NCBI GenBank assembly: GCA_947459935.1 | Contig: CANHFN010000016.1 | Coordinates: 1-12,438 of the forward strand | Source: Actinomycetota bacterium | GTDB lineage: Bacteria > Actinomycetota > Actinomycetes > Nanopelagicales > Nanopelagicaceae | DNA length: 12,438 nucleotides | Reading direction: 5' to 3' | In this document: positions 6,482 to 12,438 of the stretch, one piece after another | How positions within the stretch are numbered: the first letter of the stretch is position 1 | Layout: each line of letters starts with the position of its first letter | Program-made: the position numbers and the translations under genes | The notes under the pieces: model-generated | Told to the model about the DNA's origin: nothing | Database searches by the model: none | The model's input: only the letters and a program-made list of their open reading frames with translations

Positions 6482-7272
6482 CTAGAGAAGTTTTTGTATT
6501 TTCTGATACTCAGCGGAATAAAGATCACCATTAAAAGCACCATGTAGAACAATGATGTTTCAAGTGGATATTGGCTTGGCCATGAATTAGCTGTTGCTCC
6601 GAAGTTATTCTCAAGACCAAACAACTGGCGGCATGCTGCAACCATCGTTGAGACTGGATTCCATTCAGCAAAGTACTGCAACGCACGTGGCATTCCAGTT
6701 GTTGGTGCGAATGCATTTGAAAGGAAAGTCAAAGGAAAAGTCACTAGGAATCCAACGCTTTGAACTGTTCGTGCTTCTTTAACTGAAAGTCCAACCAAAA
6801 TACCAATCCAGGACAATGCATAGCCGAACATAAACAGAAACAAGAATGCCAATGTCGTTTGAAGAATGCCCGAAGTTGGACGCCAACCGACTGCAAATCC
6901 TGCCAACGCCATGACAACAAGAACCAAAATATTAAGTAGTGCATCGCCAAATGTGCGGCCAATAATTACCGCGCCACGTGAAATAGGCAAAGATCTAAAA
7001 CGGTCTATCAAACCCTTCTTCATATCCTCTGCTAAACCAATTGCAGTTGAAGCCAAGGTGAAGGCCACGGTCTGGACGAAGATTCCGGGCATCAAGAGCT
7101 GAACATACCCACCAGATTCACCAGTATCGATTGAGCCACCGAAAACAAAGCGGAACAACAAAACAAACATAACTGGCTGAATAGTTGAGAAGACAAGGAG
7201 TTCAGGTACTCGGGCAAGCTGCAAAAGCTGGCGTTTTGTAATAACTAATGCATCACTGGCTGCGTTTTTCAC
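6478..7272 (-). CDS. ABC-2 type exporter permease (DrrB-like)
   Basis: Membrane subunit of a two-gene ABC exporter. The 264 residues hold about six hydrophobic helices, starting around residue 24 after a cytosolic elbow helix. The family signature is the stretch MKKGLIDRFRSLPISRGAVI (residues 84-103) followed by IGRTFGDALLN, characteristic of DrrB-type daunorubicin resistance permeases. The start is GTG at 7272, sharing GTGA with the stop of the ATPase gene; GAAGGGG lies 6 nt upstream. Translation is therefore coupled to the ATPase and a balanced complex is expected. Substrates of this subfamily include antibiotics, polyketides, glycolipids and other hydrophobic compounds; the real one is unknown. 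Its 3' end overlaps the ABM gene by 4 nt. Confidence 0.92.
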   Translation of the reverse strand: MKNAASDALVITKRQLLQLARVPELLVFSTIQPVMFVLLFRFVFGGSIDTGESGGYVQLLMPGIFVQTVAFTLASTAIGLAEDMKKGLIDRFRSLPISRGAVIIGRTFGDALLNILVLVVMALAGFAVGWRPTSGILQTTLAFLFLFMFGYALSWIGILVGLSVKEARTVQSVGFLVTFPLTFLSNAFAPTTGMPRALQYFAEWNPVSTMVAACRQLFGLENNFGATANSWPSQYPLETSLFYMVLLMVIFIPLSIRKYKNFSS

Positions 7273-8249
7273 TTCTTGCCCCTTCTTTTTGTTTTAACTG
7301 GTTCTACGACTGTTTCTTCTGCGACGTGACCTGTCAATGAAAGGAACACATCATCTAATGATGGTCGTTTTAAACCGATATCTAGCGGATGAATCTTGGC
7401 CTCATCCATGGCTCGCAGTGCATCCATAAGATCCTTTGATCCGTTTAAAACTGGCGCACTAATCGTTCGCAAATCAGTATGTGTTGAATGGCCACTAATC
7501 CTTGCAACGATCTCCTGAGTTGCTGCAACATCGGCATTTTCAACTGTGATCTCTAAACGCTCGCCGCCTACTTGCTTTTTCAAAGCATCCGAAGTGCCGC
7601 GCGCAATAACTGTTCCGCGATCAATAACTGCAATTTCATCTGCTAATTGATCTGCTTCTTCTAGGTACTGAGTAGTTAGCAACAGAGTTACGCCACCTTT
7701 TACTAAATCTTGAATGACTCCCCACATATCCTGGCGACCACGTGGATCTAATCCAGTTGTTGGTTCATCCAAAAACAGAATCTTTGGCTTAACAATCAAT
7801 GAAGCTGCTAAATCAAGTCGACGTCGCATTCCACCTGAGTATGTTTTGATAGGGCGTCGAGCAGCTTCTGTTAAATCAAAGCGTTCTAATAATTCATTTG
7901 CGCGATCAATGGATGGTTGGCGGCCTAAGTGATACAAACGACCAAACATCACTAAGTTATCCCAGCCAGTTAAGGTCTCATCTACGGCTGCGTACTGCCC
8001 TGATAATCCGATCATTTCGCGAACTTTGTCGGGATGCTTCACAACATCAATACCGGCAACAGTTGCATGTCCAGAATCTGGCTTTAACAAAGTTGCGAGA
8101 ATTCTCACAGTTGTCGTCTTACCGGCACCATTAGGTCCAAGTACGCCTAAAACAGTGCCTTCTTCGACATCTAGAGACAAGTCATTGAGTGCAACGACCT
8201 CACCTTTGTTATAGGTCTTTACTAAGTTTTCGGCGATTACTGATTTCAC
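7269..8249 (-). CDS. ABC exporter ATP-binding protein (DrrA-like)
   Basis: Nucleotide-binding subunit that pairs with the DrrB-like permease. Order of motifs: Walker [10 protein letters not shown] (residues 38-46), Q-loop Gln85 in [10 protein letters not shown], signature YSGGMRRR (137-144), Walker B ILFLDEP (157-163), D-loop TGLDPRGR, and [13 protein letters not shown] (192-204), where the usual switch histidine is glutamine (Gln194), as is normal in the DrrA family. The last 100 residues form the DrrA-type C-terminal domain including [12 protein letters not shown], then a basic tail KTKRRGKK. The 326-residue length is typical. The GTG start at 8249 is the outermost possible, because an in-frame TAG lies two codons upstream. 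A TAAGGT box 6 nt before the GTG suggests a leaderless message. It diverges from the MFS operon. Confidence 0.95.
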   Translation of the reverse strand: MKSVIAENLVKTYNKGEVVALNDLSLDVEEGTVLGVLGPNGAGKTTTVRILATLLKPDSGHATVAGIDVVKHPDKVREMIGLSGQYAAVDETLTGWDNLVMFGRLYHLGRQPSIDRANELLERFDLTEAARRPIKTYSGGMRRRLDLAASLIVKPKILFLDEPTTGLDPRGRQDMWGVIQDLVKGGVTLLLTTQYLEEADQLADEIAVIDRGTVIARGTSDALKKQVGGERLEITVENADVAATQEIVARISGHSTHTDLRTISAPVLNGSKDLMDALRAMDEAKIHPLDIGLKRPSLDDVFLSLTGHVAEETVVEPVKTKRRGKK

Positions 8250-8266
8250 GCGCTAACCTTACCTTT
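8250..8266. promoter_or_regulatory. Overlapping divergent leaderless promoters
   Basis: The 17 bp between the two start codons contain TAACCT on the plus strand (8254-8259), ending 7 nt before the MFS ATG, and TAAGGT on the minus strand (8261-8256), ending 6 nt before the DrrA GTG. Both fit TANNNT at leaderless spacing, and they share 4 bp. Neither gene has a Shine-Dalgarno sequence. Good -35 boxes were not found. Confidence 0.6.
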
Positions 8267-9880
8267 ATGTCTACTAATAGCCCAATAAATGCATCATCAA
8301 AAGAGCATACACACAAAGAGATCATGGTCATCCTAGGCGGGCTCATGACGGGAATGTTGCTAGCCGCCCTTGATCAGACCATTGTGTCCACAGCACTAAA
8401 AAGTATTGTCGAAGAGTTTGACGGGTTAAATCACTACACATGGGTAGTTACCGCTTATCTATTAACTTCTACAGCTTCTACCCCGCTATACGGCAAAATT
8501 TCTGATATTTATGGTCGCCGGATTGTTTTTCAATTTGCAATCGTTACCTTTTTATTGGGTTCAATACTTGCAGGTGCTTCGCAAAATATGGAGCAGCTCA
8601 TTGCTACTCGTGCTTTACAGGGTCTAGGCGCAGGCGGATTGATGGCACTTACCTTTGTCATCATTGGAGACATAGTTCCTCCACGCGAGCGAGGTAGGTA
8701 TCAAGGTTATTTCGGAGCTGTTTGGGGACTTTCATCTGTTGCTGGCCCACTACTAGGTGGTTATTTTTCAGATCATGAACAAATTCTTGGAGTCACCGGA
8801 TGGCGCTGGATTTTCTACATCAACATACCTTTTGCAATTGCATCATTACTTATTACTTCAGCGGTACTTCATATTCCCAAGGTTAAGCGCGAACACAAAA
8901 TAGATTATTTGGGTGCTGTGTTGATGGTGACAGCGGTTTGCCTAGTGCTTTTATCTGTATCAATTTACGGTCCTCAAAATGGGTGGACAGATGCTCGAAC
9001 TATTGGGTACTTAGTTGTTGGATTGTTGTTAACAGTTGTTTTCTTGTTGTGGGAAAAGCGAGCTGTTGAACCAATTCTACCTTTGCACCTTTTTAAAAAC
9101 CACACATTCTCAATTACCTCACTTCTAGGTGCTGTAATAGGTGCAGGAATGTTTGGCGCAATAGTCATGCTGCCTCTGTACTTTCAGGTTGTTAAGGGTT
9201 ACTCAGCCACTGAAGCTGGCCTTAAGTTAATACCTTTGATGCTGGGTATCGTTTCAACTTCTATCGTTTCAGGTAAGTTGATTTCAAAGCATGGCCATTA
9301 CAAGCGTTTCCCAATTATGGGAACATCGATTATGACCATTGGCGTATTACTTATGACACGCTTACAAATTGATACTCCATATTGGCAGATTTCAATCTAT
9401 GCCGTGATGGTAGGTGCTGGATTAGGCCTGTCGATGCAAACGATTGTGATTGCACTGCAAAACTCAGTTGATTTCAGAGATATGGGTGTGGCTACTAGCT
9501 CAAATACATTCTTCCGGTCACTGGGATCAGTATTTGGTACTGCAATCTTTGGCTCGATTTTAACCAACCGGGTTGTCCATTACATGTCTTCTGGGTTCAA
9601 TGATCTCAGAACTACTAACCCGAGTGCTTTAGAAGGTTTTGATACTTCGCAGTTAGATGCATTGACTACAAATACGGCTGCGCTTGCCACATTTCCGCCA
9701 ATAATTAAGGTCACGGCTCTAGAAGCATTCGTGAACTCATTCCACGTGGTGTTTTATGCAGCTGCTCCAATCACGGCGATTGGGTTACTTCTTGCTCTAA
9801 TGCTTCGGGAAACACCACTTAGAACTTCTCAAGATTATGCAGCTGCTCGTGAAGAAGCGGCAGGAGAATCTCTATCTTGA
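8267..9880 (+). CDS. MFS drug exporter, DHA2 family (EmrB/QacA type)
   Basis: Proton-coupled multidrug exporter of the 14-helix DHA2 family in the cytoplasmic membrane. Motifs, numbered from the chosen start: [10 protein letters not shown] (35-44, motif D1), [10 protein letters not shown] (76-85, motif A), [10 protein letters not shown], the antiporter motif [14 protein letters not shown] (152-165), and a long extracytoplasmic loop rich in Thr and Asn before the last helix, ending in a cytosolic tail. The product is 537 residues. An in-frame ATG at 8189 would add 26 polar and basic residues and overlap drrA by 61 nt; ATG at 8267 fits family N-termini and the leaderless -10 box. Its stop overlaps the start of a second MFS gene as TTGA. 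The divergent promoter with drrAB suggests related use, but no repressor gene is adjacent. Substrate unknown. Confidence 0.93.
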   Translation: MSTNSPINASSKEHTHKEIMVILGGLMTGMLLAALDQTIVSTALKSIVEEFDGLNHYTWVVTAYLLTSTASTPLYGKISDIYGRRIVFQFAIVTFLLGSILAGASQNMEQLIATRALQGLGAGGLMALTFVIIGDIVPPRERGRYQGYFGAVWGLSSVAGPLLGGYFSDHEQILGVTGWRWIFYINIPFAIASLLITSAVLHIPKVKREHKIDYLGAVLMVTAVCLVLLSVSIYGPQNGWTDARTIGYLVVGLLLTVVFLLWEKRAVEPILPLHLFKNHTFSITSLLGAVIGAGMFGAIVMLPLYFQVVKGYSATEAGLKLIPLMLGIVSTSIVSGKLISKHGHYKRFPIMGTSIMTIGVLLMTRLQIDTPYWQISIYAVMVGAGLGLSMQTIVIALQNSVDFRDMGVATSSNTFFRSLGSVFGTAIFGSILTNRVVHYMSSGFNDLRTTNPSALEGFDTSQLDALTTNTAALATFPPIIKVTALEAFVNSFHVVFYAAAPITAIGLLLALMLRETPLRTSQDYAAAREEAAGESLS

Positions 9881-11103
9881 TTCGTTCTCCCTTTAGGGAT
9901 CTACCTCGCGAGGTTTCTATCCTTATTGCCGCATCTTTTTTTGTTGCGGTCGGGTTTGGCATCGTTATGCCGGCAATCCCAGTCTTTGCTAAATCATTTG
10001 GGGTAAACAATGCTGCTATTGGCCTCATGGTCTCTGCCTTTGCAATAACCCGTTTTTGCTCGGGCCTGATTTCAGGCTCATTGGTAGACCGTTTCGGCGA
10101 AAGGGCCGTTTTTTCAACAGGCGTATTTATGGTTTCAGTCTTTACATTTTTAGCTGGAATTGCGCAAAACTATGAACAACTTCTTTTCTTTAGAGCAGCA
10201 GGTGGCTTGGGCTCATCTATGTTTTCGGTGGCGGCAAGTTCGGTAATTTTGAGATCAGTCCGCGATGATCAACGTGGACAGGCGCAGTCGGTCTACCAAG
10301 GATCTTTTATTGTTGGCGGAATGGCAGGACCTGCAATCGGTGGTTTGTTATCTGTTATTTCATTAAGAGCACCATTTTTCGTCTACTCAATTTTGTTGTT
10401 ATGCTCTGGCTTAGTGGCACTCTTCTTTCTTAAAGGTGATTCGATTGGTGCAAAGAAGCAAAGTCAGAGCGATGAGGTTGCAACAACAATTCGTGAAGCT
10501 TTGGCTATGCCTGCATACCGAATCGCACTTGTTTTAGCATTTATTGGCACATGGGTTTTCTTTGGAATGCGCGCCTCGATCCTGCCAGTTTTTGTTACAG
10601 AAGAATTGAAATCAACAACCGCCGTGGTTGGATATGGATTTGCGATTTCTGCAATTGTGCAGGGAGCTATTCTTCTCAAGGCTGGTCGATTCTCTGATCT
10701 CAAGGGGCGTCGCGCAGCTTCAATAGTCGGTGCCAATATTGTCTTCGTTGGAGTCTTAATACTTACATTTTCTCTCAATGCTTGGATGTTCTTGCTTTCG
10801 ATGGTCGTCTTGGGCTTTGGCGGTGCTTTCCTTTCCACAACTCCGGCCAGCATGGTTGGAGATGTCATAAAGGGCAGAGGCGGCAAAGTAATTGCCATTT
10901 TCCAGATGGCAGGGGATGCAGGAATGATCTTTGGGCCAATCATTATTGGCTGGATTTCAGATGTTTACTCATATAGAACAGCATTTGAATTCTCTGCAGC
11001 AATTTTCCTAATTGCTCTTGTGCTTTCCTACAAAATTCCTGAGACCAGAAATGTCGAAGGGCCCCAGGTCATTAACCTGAAGCCCCTCGATGAAGATCTT
11101 TAA
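9877..11103 (+). CDS. MFS transporter, 12-helix efflux type
   Basis: Second MFS protein of the operon, 408 residues with about 12 helices. Motif A is [10 protein letters not shown] (67-76) between helices 2 and 3 and recurs in the second half as [10 protein letters not shown]; the antiporter motif C form [10 protein letters not shown] (147-156) marks it as a probable proton-drug antiporter of the DHA1-like group. It starts with TTG at 9877, overlapping the TGA of the first MFS gene by 4 nt; AGGAG at 9862-9866 lies 10 nt before it. Its stop at 11101-11103 directly abuts the stop of the convergent Bax inhibitor-1 gene. The two operon members belong to different MFS subfamilies, so this is not a recent tandem duplication. 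Substrate unknown. Confidence 0.9.
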   Translation: MIRSPFRDLPREVSILIAASFFVAVGFGIVMPAIPVFAKSFGVNNAAIGLMVSAFAITRFCSGLISGSLVDRFGERAVFSTGVFMVSVFTFLAGIAQNYEQLLFFRAAGGLGSSMFSVAASSVILRSVRDDQRGQAQSVYQGSFIVGGMAGPAIGGLLSVISLRAPFFVYSILLLCSGLVALFFLKGDSIGAKKQSQSDEVATTIREALAMPAYRIALVLAFIGTWVFFGMRASILPVFVTEELKSTTAVVGYGFAISAIVQGAILLKAGRFSDLKGRRAASIVGANIVFVGVLILTFSLNAWMFLLSMVVLGFGGAFLSTTPASMVGDVIKGRGGKVIAIFQMAGDAGMIFGPIIIGWISDVYSYRTAFEFSAAIFLIALVLSYKIPETRNVEGPQVINLKPLDEDL

Positions 11104-11889
11104 TTAGTCATTGCCGCGCAAGATTGAAAGTACGCGAAGAACCTCTAGGTACAACCAAACGATTGTGACCATCAGTCCAAACGCTGCACGCCATGACTCT
11201 GATTCTGGAGCTCCTGCAGCGATTCCACTTTGAATTGAATCAAAATCTAGGATCAAGAAGAAAGCTGCAAGAACCATTCCACCTGATGCAATGAGTAATC
11301 CAAATCCACTGTTATAGATGCTTGTGCCTGTAAACATAAAGCCAACAAAAGACACCAAGCCAAGAACTAAGTAGCCAATCAGGGCAGTCGTTAGAACTTT
11401 GGTGAACTTAGGTGTTACGCGAATTCGTCCACTCTTGTAGGCAAAAAGCATTCCTGCGAATGCGCTAATTGTTACAAGAATCGCCTGGCTAACAATTCCG
11501 TCATACATAGTGTTATACATATTTGAAATTGTTCCCAATGCAAGACCTTGGAAAGCTGCATAAGCAATTGCAAGTGCTGGCTTAACTGTCTTACTAAATG
11601 CGTTAACCATTGCGAGGATAAATCCACCGATGAAGCCGAACAACAATGCGGTGGCTCCGAAGTTAAGTGTCCAGGCAACTGCGCCTACTGAAACAAGTAC
11701 TGCAAACAGGATTGCTGTACGTGTTACAACATCATCAATTGTCATGCGACCTGTGCGTAGCGATGATGCGGCAGGTGCGTTATACAAATTCTCTAGCGCT
11801 GCTGGGTCTGAGTTAATTGTGCTCGGATCAAATGCAGCGTATCCACGCTGATTAAACGCCCGTCCAAGAACAGGGTTTGAACTGCGCAT
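11104..11889 (-). CDS. Bax inhibitor-1/YccA family membrane protein
   Basis: A 261-residue polytopic protein of the BI-1 (TMBIM/YccA) family. It has a cytosolic N-terminal arm of about 50 residues with NSDPAALENLYNAP, as in actinobacterial members, then about seven helices, and ends with the family's conserved ILDFDSIQSGI, FGLMVTIVWLYLEVLRVLSILRGND region (the first half contains the acidic pair implicated in pH-gated calcium leak in BsYetJ). In bacteria the role is not settled: calcium leak channel, or modulation of FtsH as for E. coli YccA. AAGGAG (11904-11899) lies 9 nt before the ATG at 11889, which fixes the start. Probably a single-gene transcript from the 150-bp gap upstream. It ends without a spacer against the second MFS gene. 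Confidence 0.93.
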   Translation of the reverse strand: MRSSNPVLGRAFNQRGYAAFDPSTINSDPAALENLYNAPAASSLRTGRMTIDDVVTRTAILFAVLVSVGAVAWTLNFGATALLFGFIGGFILAMVNAFSKTVKPALAIAYAAFQGLALGTISNMYNTMYDGIVSQAILVTISAFAGMLFAYKSGRIRVTPKFTKVLTTALIGYLVLGLVSFVGFMFTGTSIYNSGFGLLIASGGMVLAAFFLILDFDSIQSGIAAGAPESESWRAAFGLMVTIVWLYLEVLRVLSILRGND

Positions 11890-11898
11890 ATCTTTTCT

Positions 11899-11904
11899 CT
11901 CCTT
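11899..11904 (-). promoter_or_regulatory. Ribosome binding site of BI-1 gene
   Basis: AAGGAG on the minus strand, inside AAAAGGAGAG, 9 nt before the ATG at 11889. Confidence 0.75.
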
Positions 11905-11912
11905 TTGTAGGT

Positions 11913-11931
11913 CCGCCAGAATCTCCGGCGG
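11913..11931 (-). promoter_or_regulatory. Small GC hairpin in the BI-1 leader
   Basis: CCGCC and GGCGG form a perfect 5-bp stem around a 9-nt loop, about 10 nt upstream of the BI-1 ribosome binding site on the minus strand. A TACGAT box (11951-11946) could place a transcription start near 11939, putting the hairpin at the very 5' end of the mRNA, where it might stabilise the message. No -35 box or U-tract is visible. Confidence 0.3.
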
Positions 11932-11984
11932 TTTGAAGCACCATAATCGTACGGCTTGGAAACCTTTGGAGCCACATAGATTTG

Positions 11985-12000
11985 TGCTTAAATGCTTAAA
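11985..12000. repeat. Tandem 8-bp repeat in intergenic region
   Basis: TGCTTAAA occurs twice head to tail (11985-11992 and 11993-12000). Overlapping it, GTGCTT (11984-11989) and AAGCAC (12000-12005) form a 6-bp inverted repeat with a 10-nt loop. It lies between the BI-1 gene and the upstream gene. It could be an operator or be chance in an AT-rich gap. Confidence 0.4.
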
Positions 12001-12039
12001 AGCACCTTAGAGAAACTGACTCTGCTGAGGTAAGACTGC

Positions 12040-12438
12040 TTATTTCTTCTTATACCCCGACGGACAGACGGGCTTTACCGCCGTCACTTTCTTAGTCAAT
12101 TTGCCCTTAACGCAGGTAATAGTTTTCTTGGCAGAAGCTGCTTTTGCGGCAGCCAATATTCGGTCCGCTTCTGCCTTTGCATCAGCAATAATCTTATCTG
12201 CAGCAGCTTTGGCTTCTGCTGCTGCCTTTGCATCGGCGATAATCTTATCTGCAGCAGCTTTGGCTTCTGCTGCTAGCCTGATCTTTTCCGCCTCGATTGC
12301 GGCGGAGAACTTAGAAACAGCACCCCAAGGATTTCTTTCTTGACTACACGAGACGATTGTTCCGCACAAAAGAGTTACACCGTGAGCATTTCCAGAACCC
12401 TCCGCTAGCACGGTCCCAGAGATCAAATTCTTTGAAGT
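12040..12438 (-). CDS. Ala/Lys-rich protein with helical stalk and basic two-Cys tail (5' end outside window)
   Basis: The minus strand is open from the window edge to the TAA at 12042-12040, 132 codons, so the true start lies beyond 12438; the in-frame TTG at 12426 is probably internal. Three parts are visible: an N-terminal piece of unrecognised fold with two cysteines (LLCGTIVSC); a roughly 60-residue helical, Ala/Lys/Glu-rich stalk made of 17-residue repeats (AEAKAAADKIIADAKAA twice, then a degenerate copy AEADRILAAAKAA); and a C-terminal tail with ITCVKGKLTKKV and CPSGYKKK, spaced so that the two cysteines could bridge. I recall similar tails on unrelated secreted or surface proteins of freshwater actinobacteria, suggesting a surface-retention or binding module, but that is not established. 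A signal peptide would be outside the window. Function unknown. Confidence 0.8.
   Translation of the reverse strand, partial: TSKNLISGTVLAEGSGNAHGVTLLCGTIVSCSQERNPWGAVSKFSAAIEAEKIRLAAEAKAAADKIIADAKAAAEAKAAADKIIADAKAEADRILAAAKAASAKKTITCVKGKLTKKVTAVKPVCPSGYKKK
12173..12274 (-). repeat. 51-bp tandem repeat, two copies
   Basis: Units 12173-12223 and 12224-12274 differ at only two of 51 positions (by eye, third-position changes in the stretch cAgcAat versus cGgcGat). They encode the 17-residue unit AEAKAAADKIIADAKAA in the helical stalk. The near identity at DNA level points to recent duplication and likely copy-number variation. Confidence 0.9.

Noticed and set aside
6481..6501. AACT/AGTT stem followed by a T-rich run after the ABM gene
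   Set aside because: Only 4 bp, and it lies inside the permease coding sequence.
8189..8266. Longer N-terminus of the first MFS gene
   Set aside because: It would overlap drrA by 61 nt and adds residues not found in the family; ATG 8267 has leaderless promoter spacing.
10464..10943. A 159-codon minus-strand frame
   Set aside because: It is the antisense shadow of the second MFS gene; Pro/Ile/Lys-rich with no domain, while the plus strand encodes clear MFS motifs.
12006..12031. Hairpin downstream of the last minus-strand gene
   Set aside because: On the minus-strand RNA a C-A mismatch interrupts the stem (the wobble pair exists only on the plus strand), and no clean U-tract follows.
12101..12343. 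Plus-strand 80-codon Ala/Ser-rich frame with internal repeat
   Set aside because: It mirrors the 51-bp repeat of the minus-strand gene; hydrophobic repeats arise from the reverse complement of Ala/Lys codons.
12424..12426. TTG as start of the last minus-strand gene
   Set aside because: The frame stays open to the window edge, no ribosome binding site precedes it, and the sequence on both sides reads as continuous protein.

Overview
The window looks like a piece of a streamlined, mid-GC actinobacterial chromosome. Three things point there. The gene content is actinobacterial: a PIN-PhoH protein, an Rv1086-type cis-prenyltransferase, DUF3817, DUF4307 next to greA, and a DrrAB-type ABC exporter. 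GTG and TTG starts are frequent. Many genes seem to have leaderless transcripts, with a TANNNT-like -10 box ending 6-8 nt before the start codon. Extreme compactness and the C-terminal CPSGYKKK tail of the last gene make me think of freshwater Nanopelagicales (acI) or relatives, but that placement is inference from memory of such proteins.

Left part (1-3792), conserved core. On the minus strand runs a tightly overlapping series: a 44-residue single-TM protein (2892-2758), a SURF1-like oxidase assembly factor, a DUF3817 membrane protein and a cis-prenyltransferase, followed after about 120 bp by phoH, which leaves the window at base 1. Diverging from it by 14 bp are a DUF4307 membrane protein and greA.

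Middle part (3811-11103), accessory metabolism and export. A GH125 exo-alpha-1,6-mannosidase (+) converges with a cytochrome P450 (-) with no bases between the stop codons. The P450 diverges from an ABM-domain monooxygenase (+), whose stop codon overlaps that of an ABC-2 permease (-). The permease overlaps its ATPase (DrrAB type). The ATPase diverges, across 17 bp holding two overlapping -10 boxes, from an operon of two different MFS exporters (about 14 TM, then about 12 TM) coupled by a TTGA overlap. P450, small monooxygenase and three exporters together suggest chemical modification or detoxification with efflux, but no biosynthetic core enzyme or regulator is visible.

Right part (11104-12438). 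A Bax inhibitor-1/YccA-family membrane protein (-) abuts the second MFS gene tail to tail. Beyond a 150-bp gap lies the 3' part of a minus-strand gene with an Ala/Lys-rich helical stalk built from a 51-bp tandem repeat and a basic two-cysteine tail. No tRNA, rRNA, CRISPR, IS element or integrase was seen, and no gene-free stretch exceeds 300 bp. No convincing intrinsic terminator was found.
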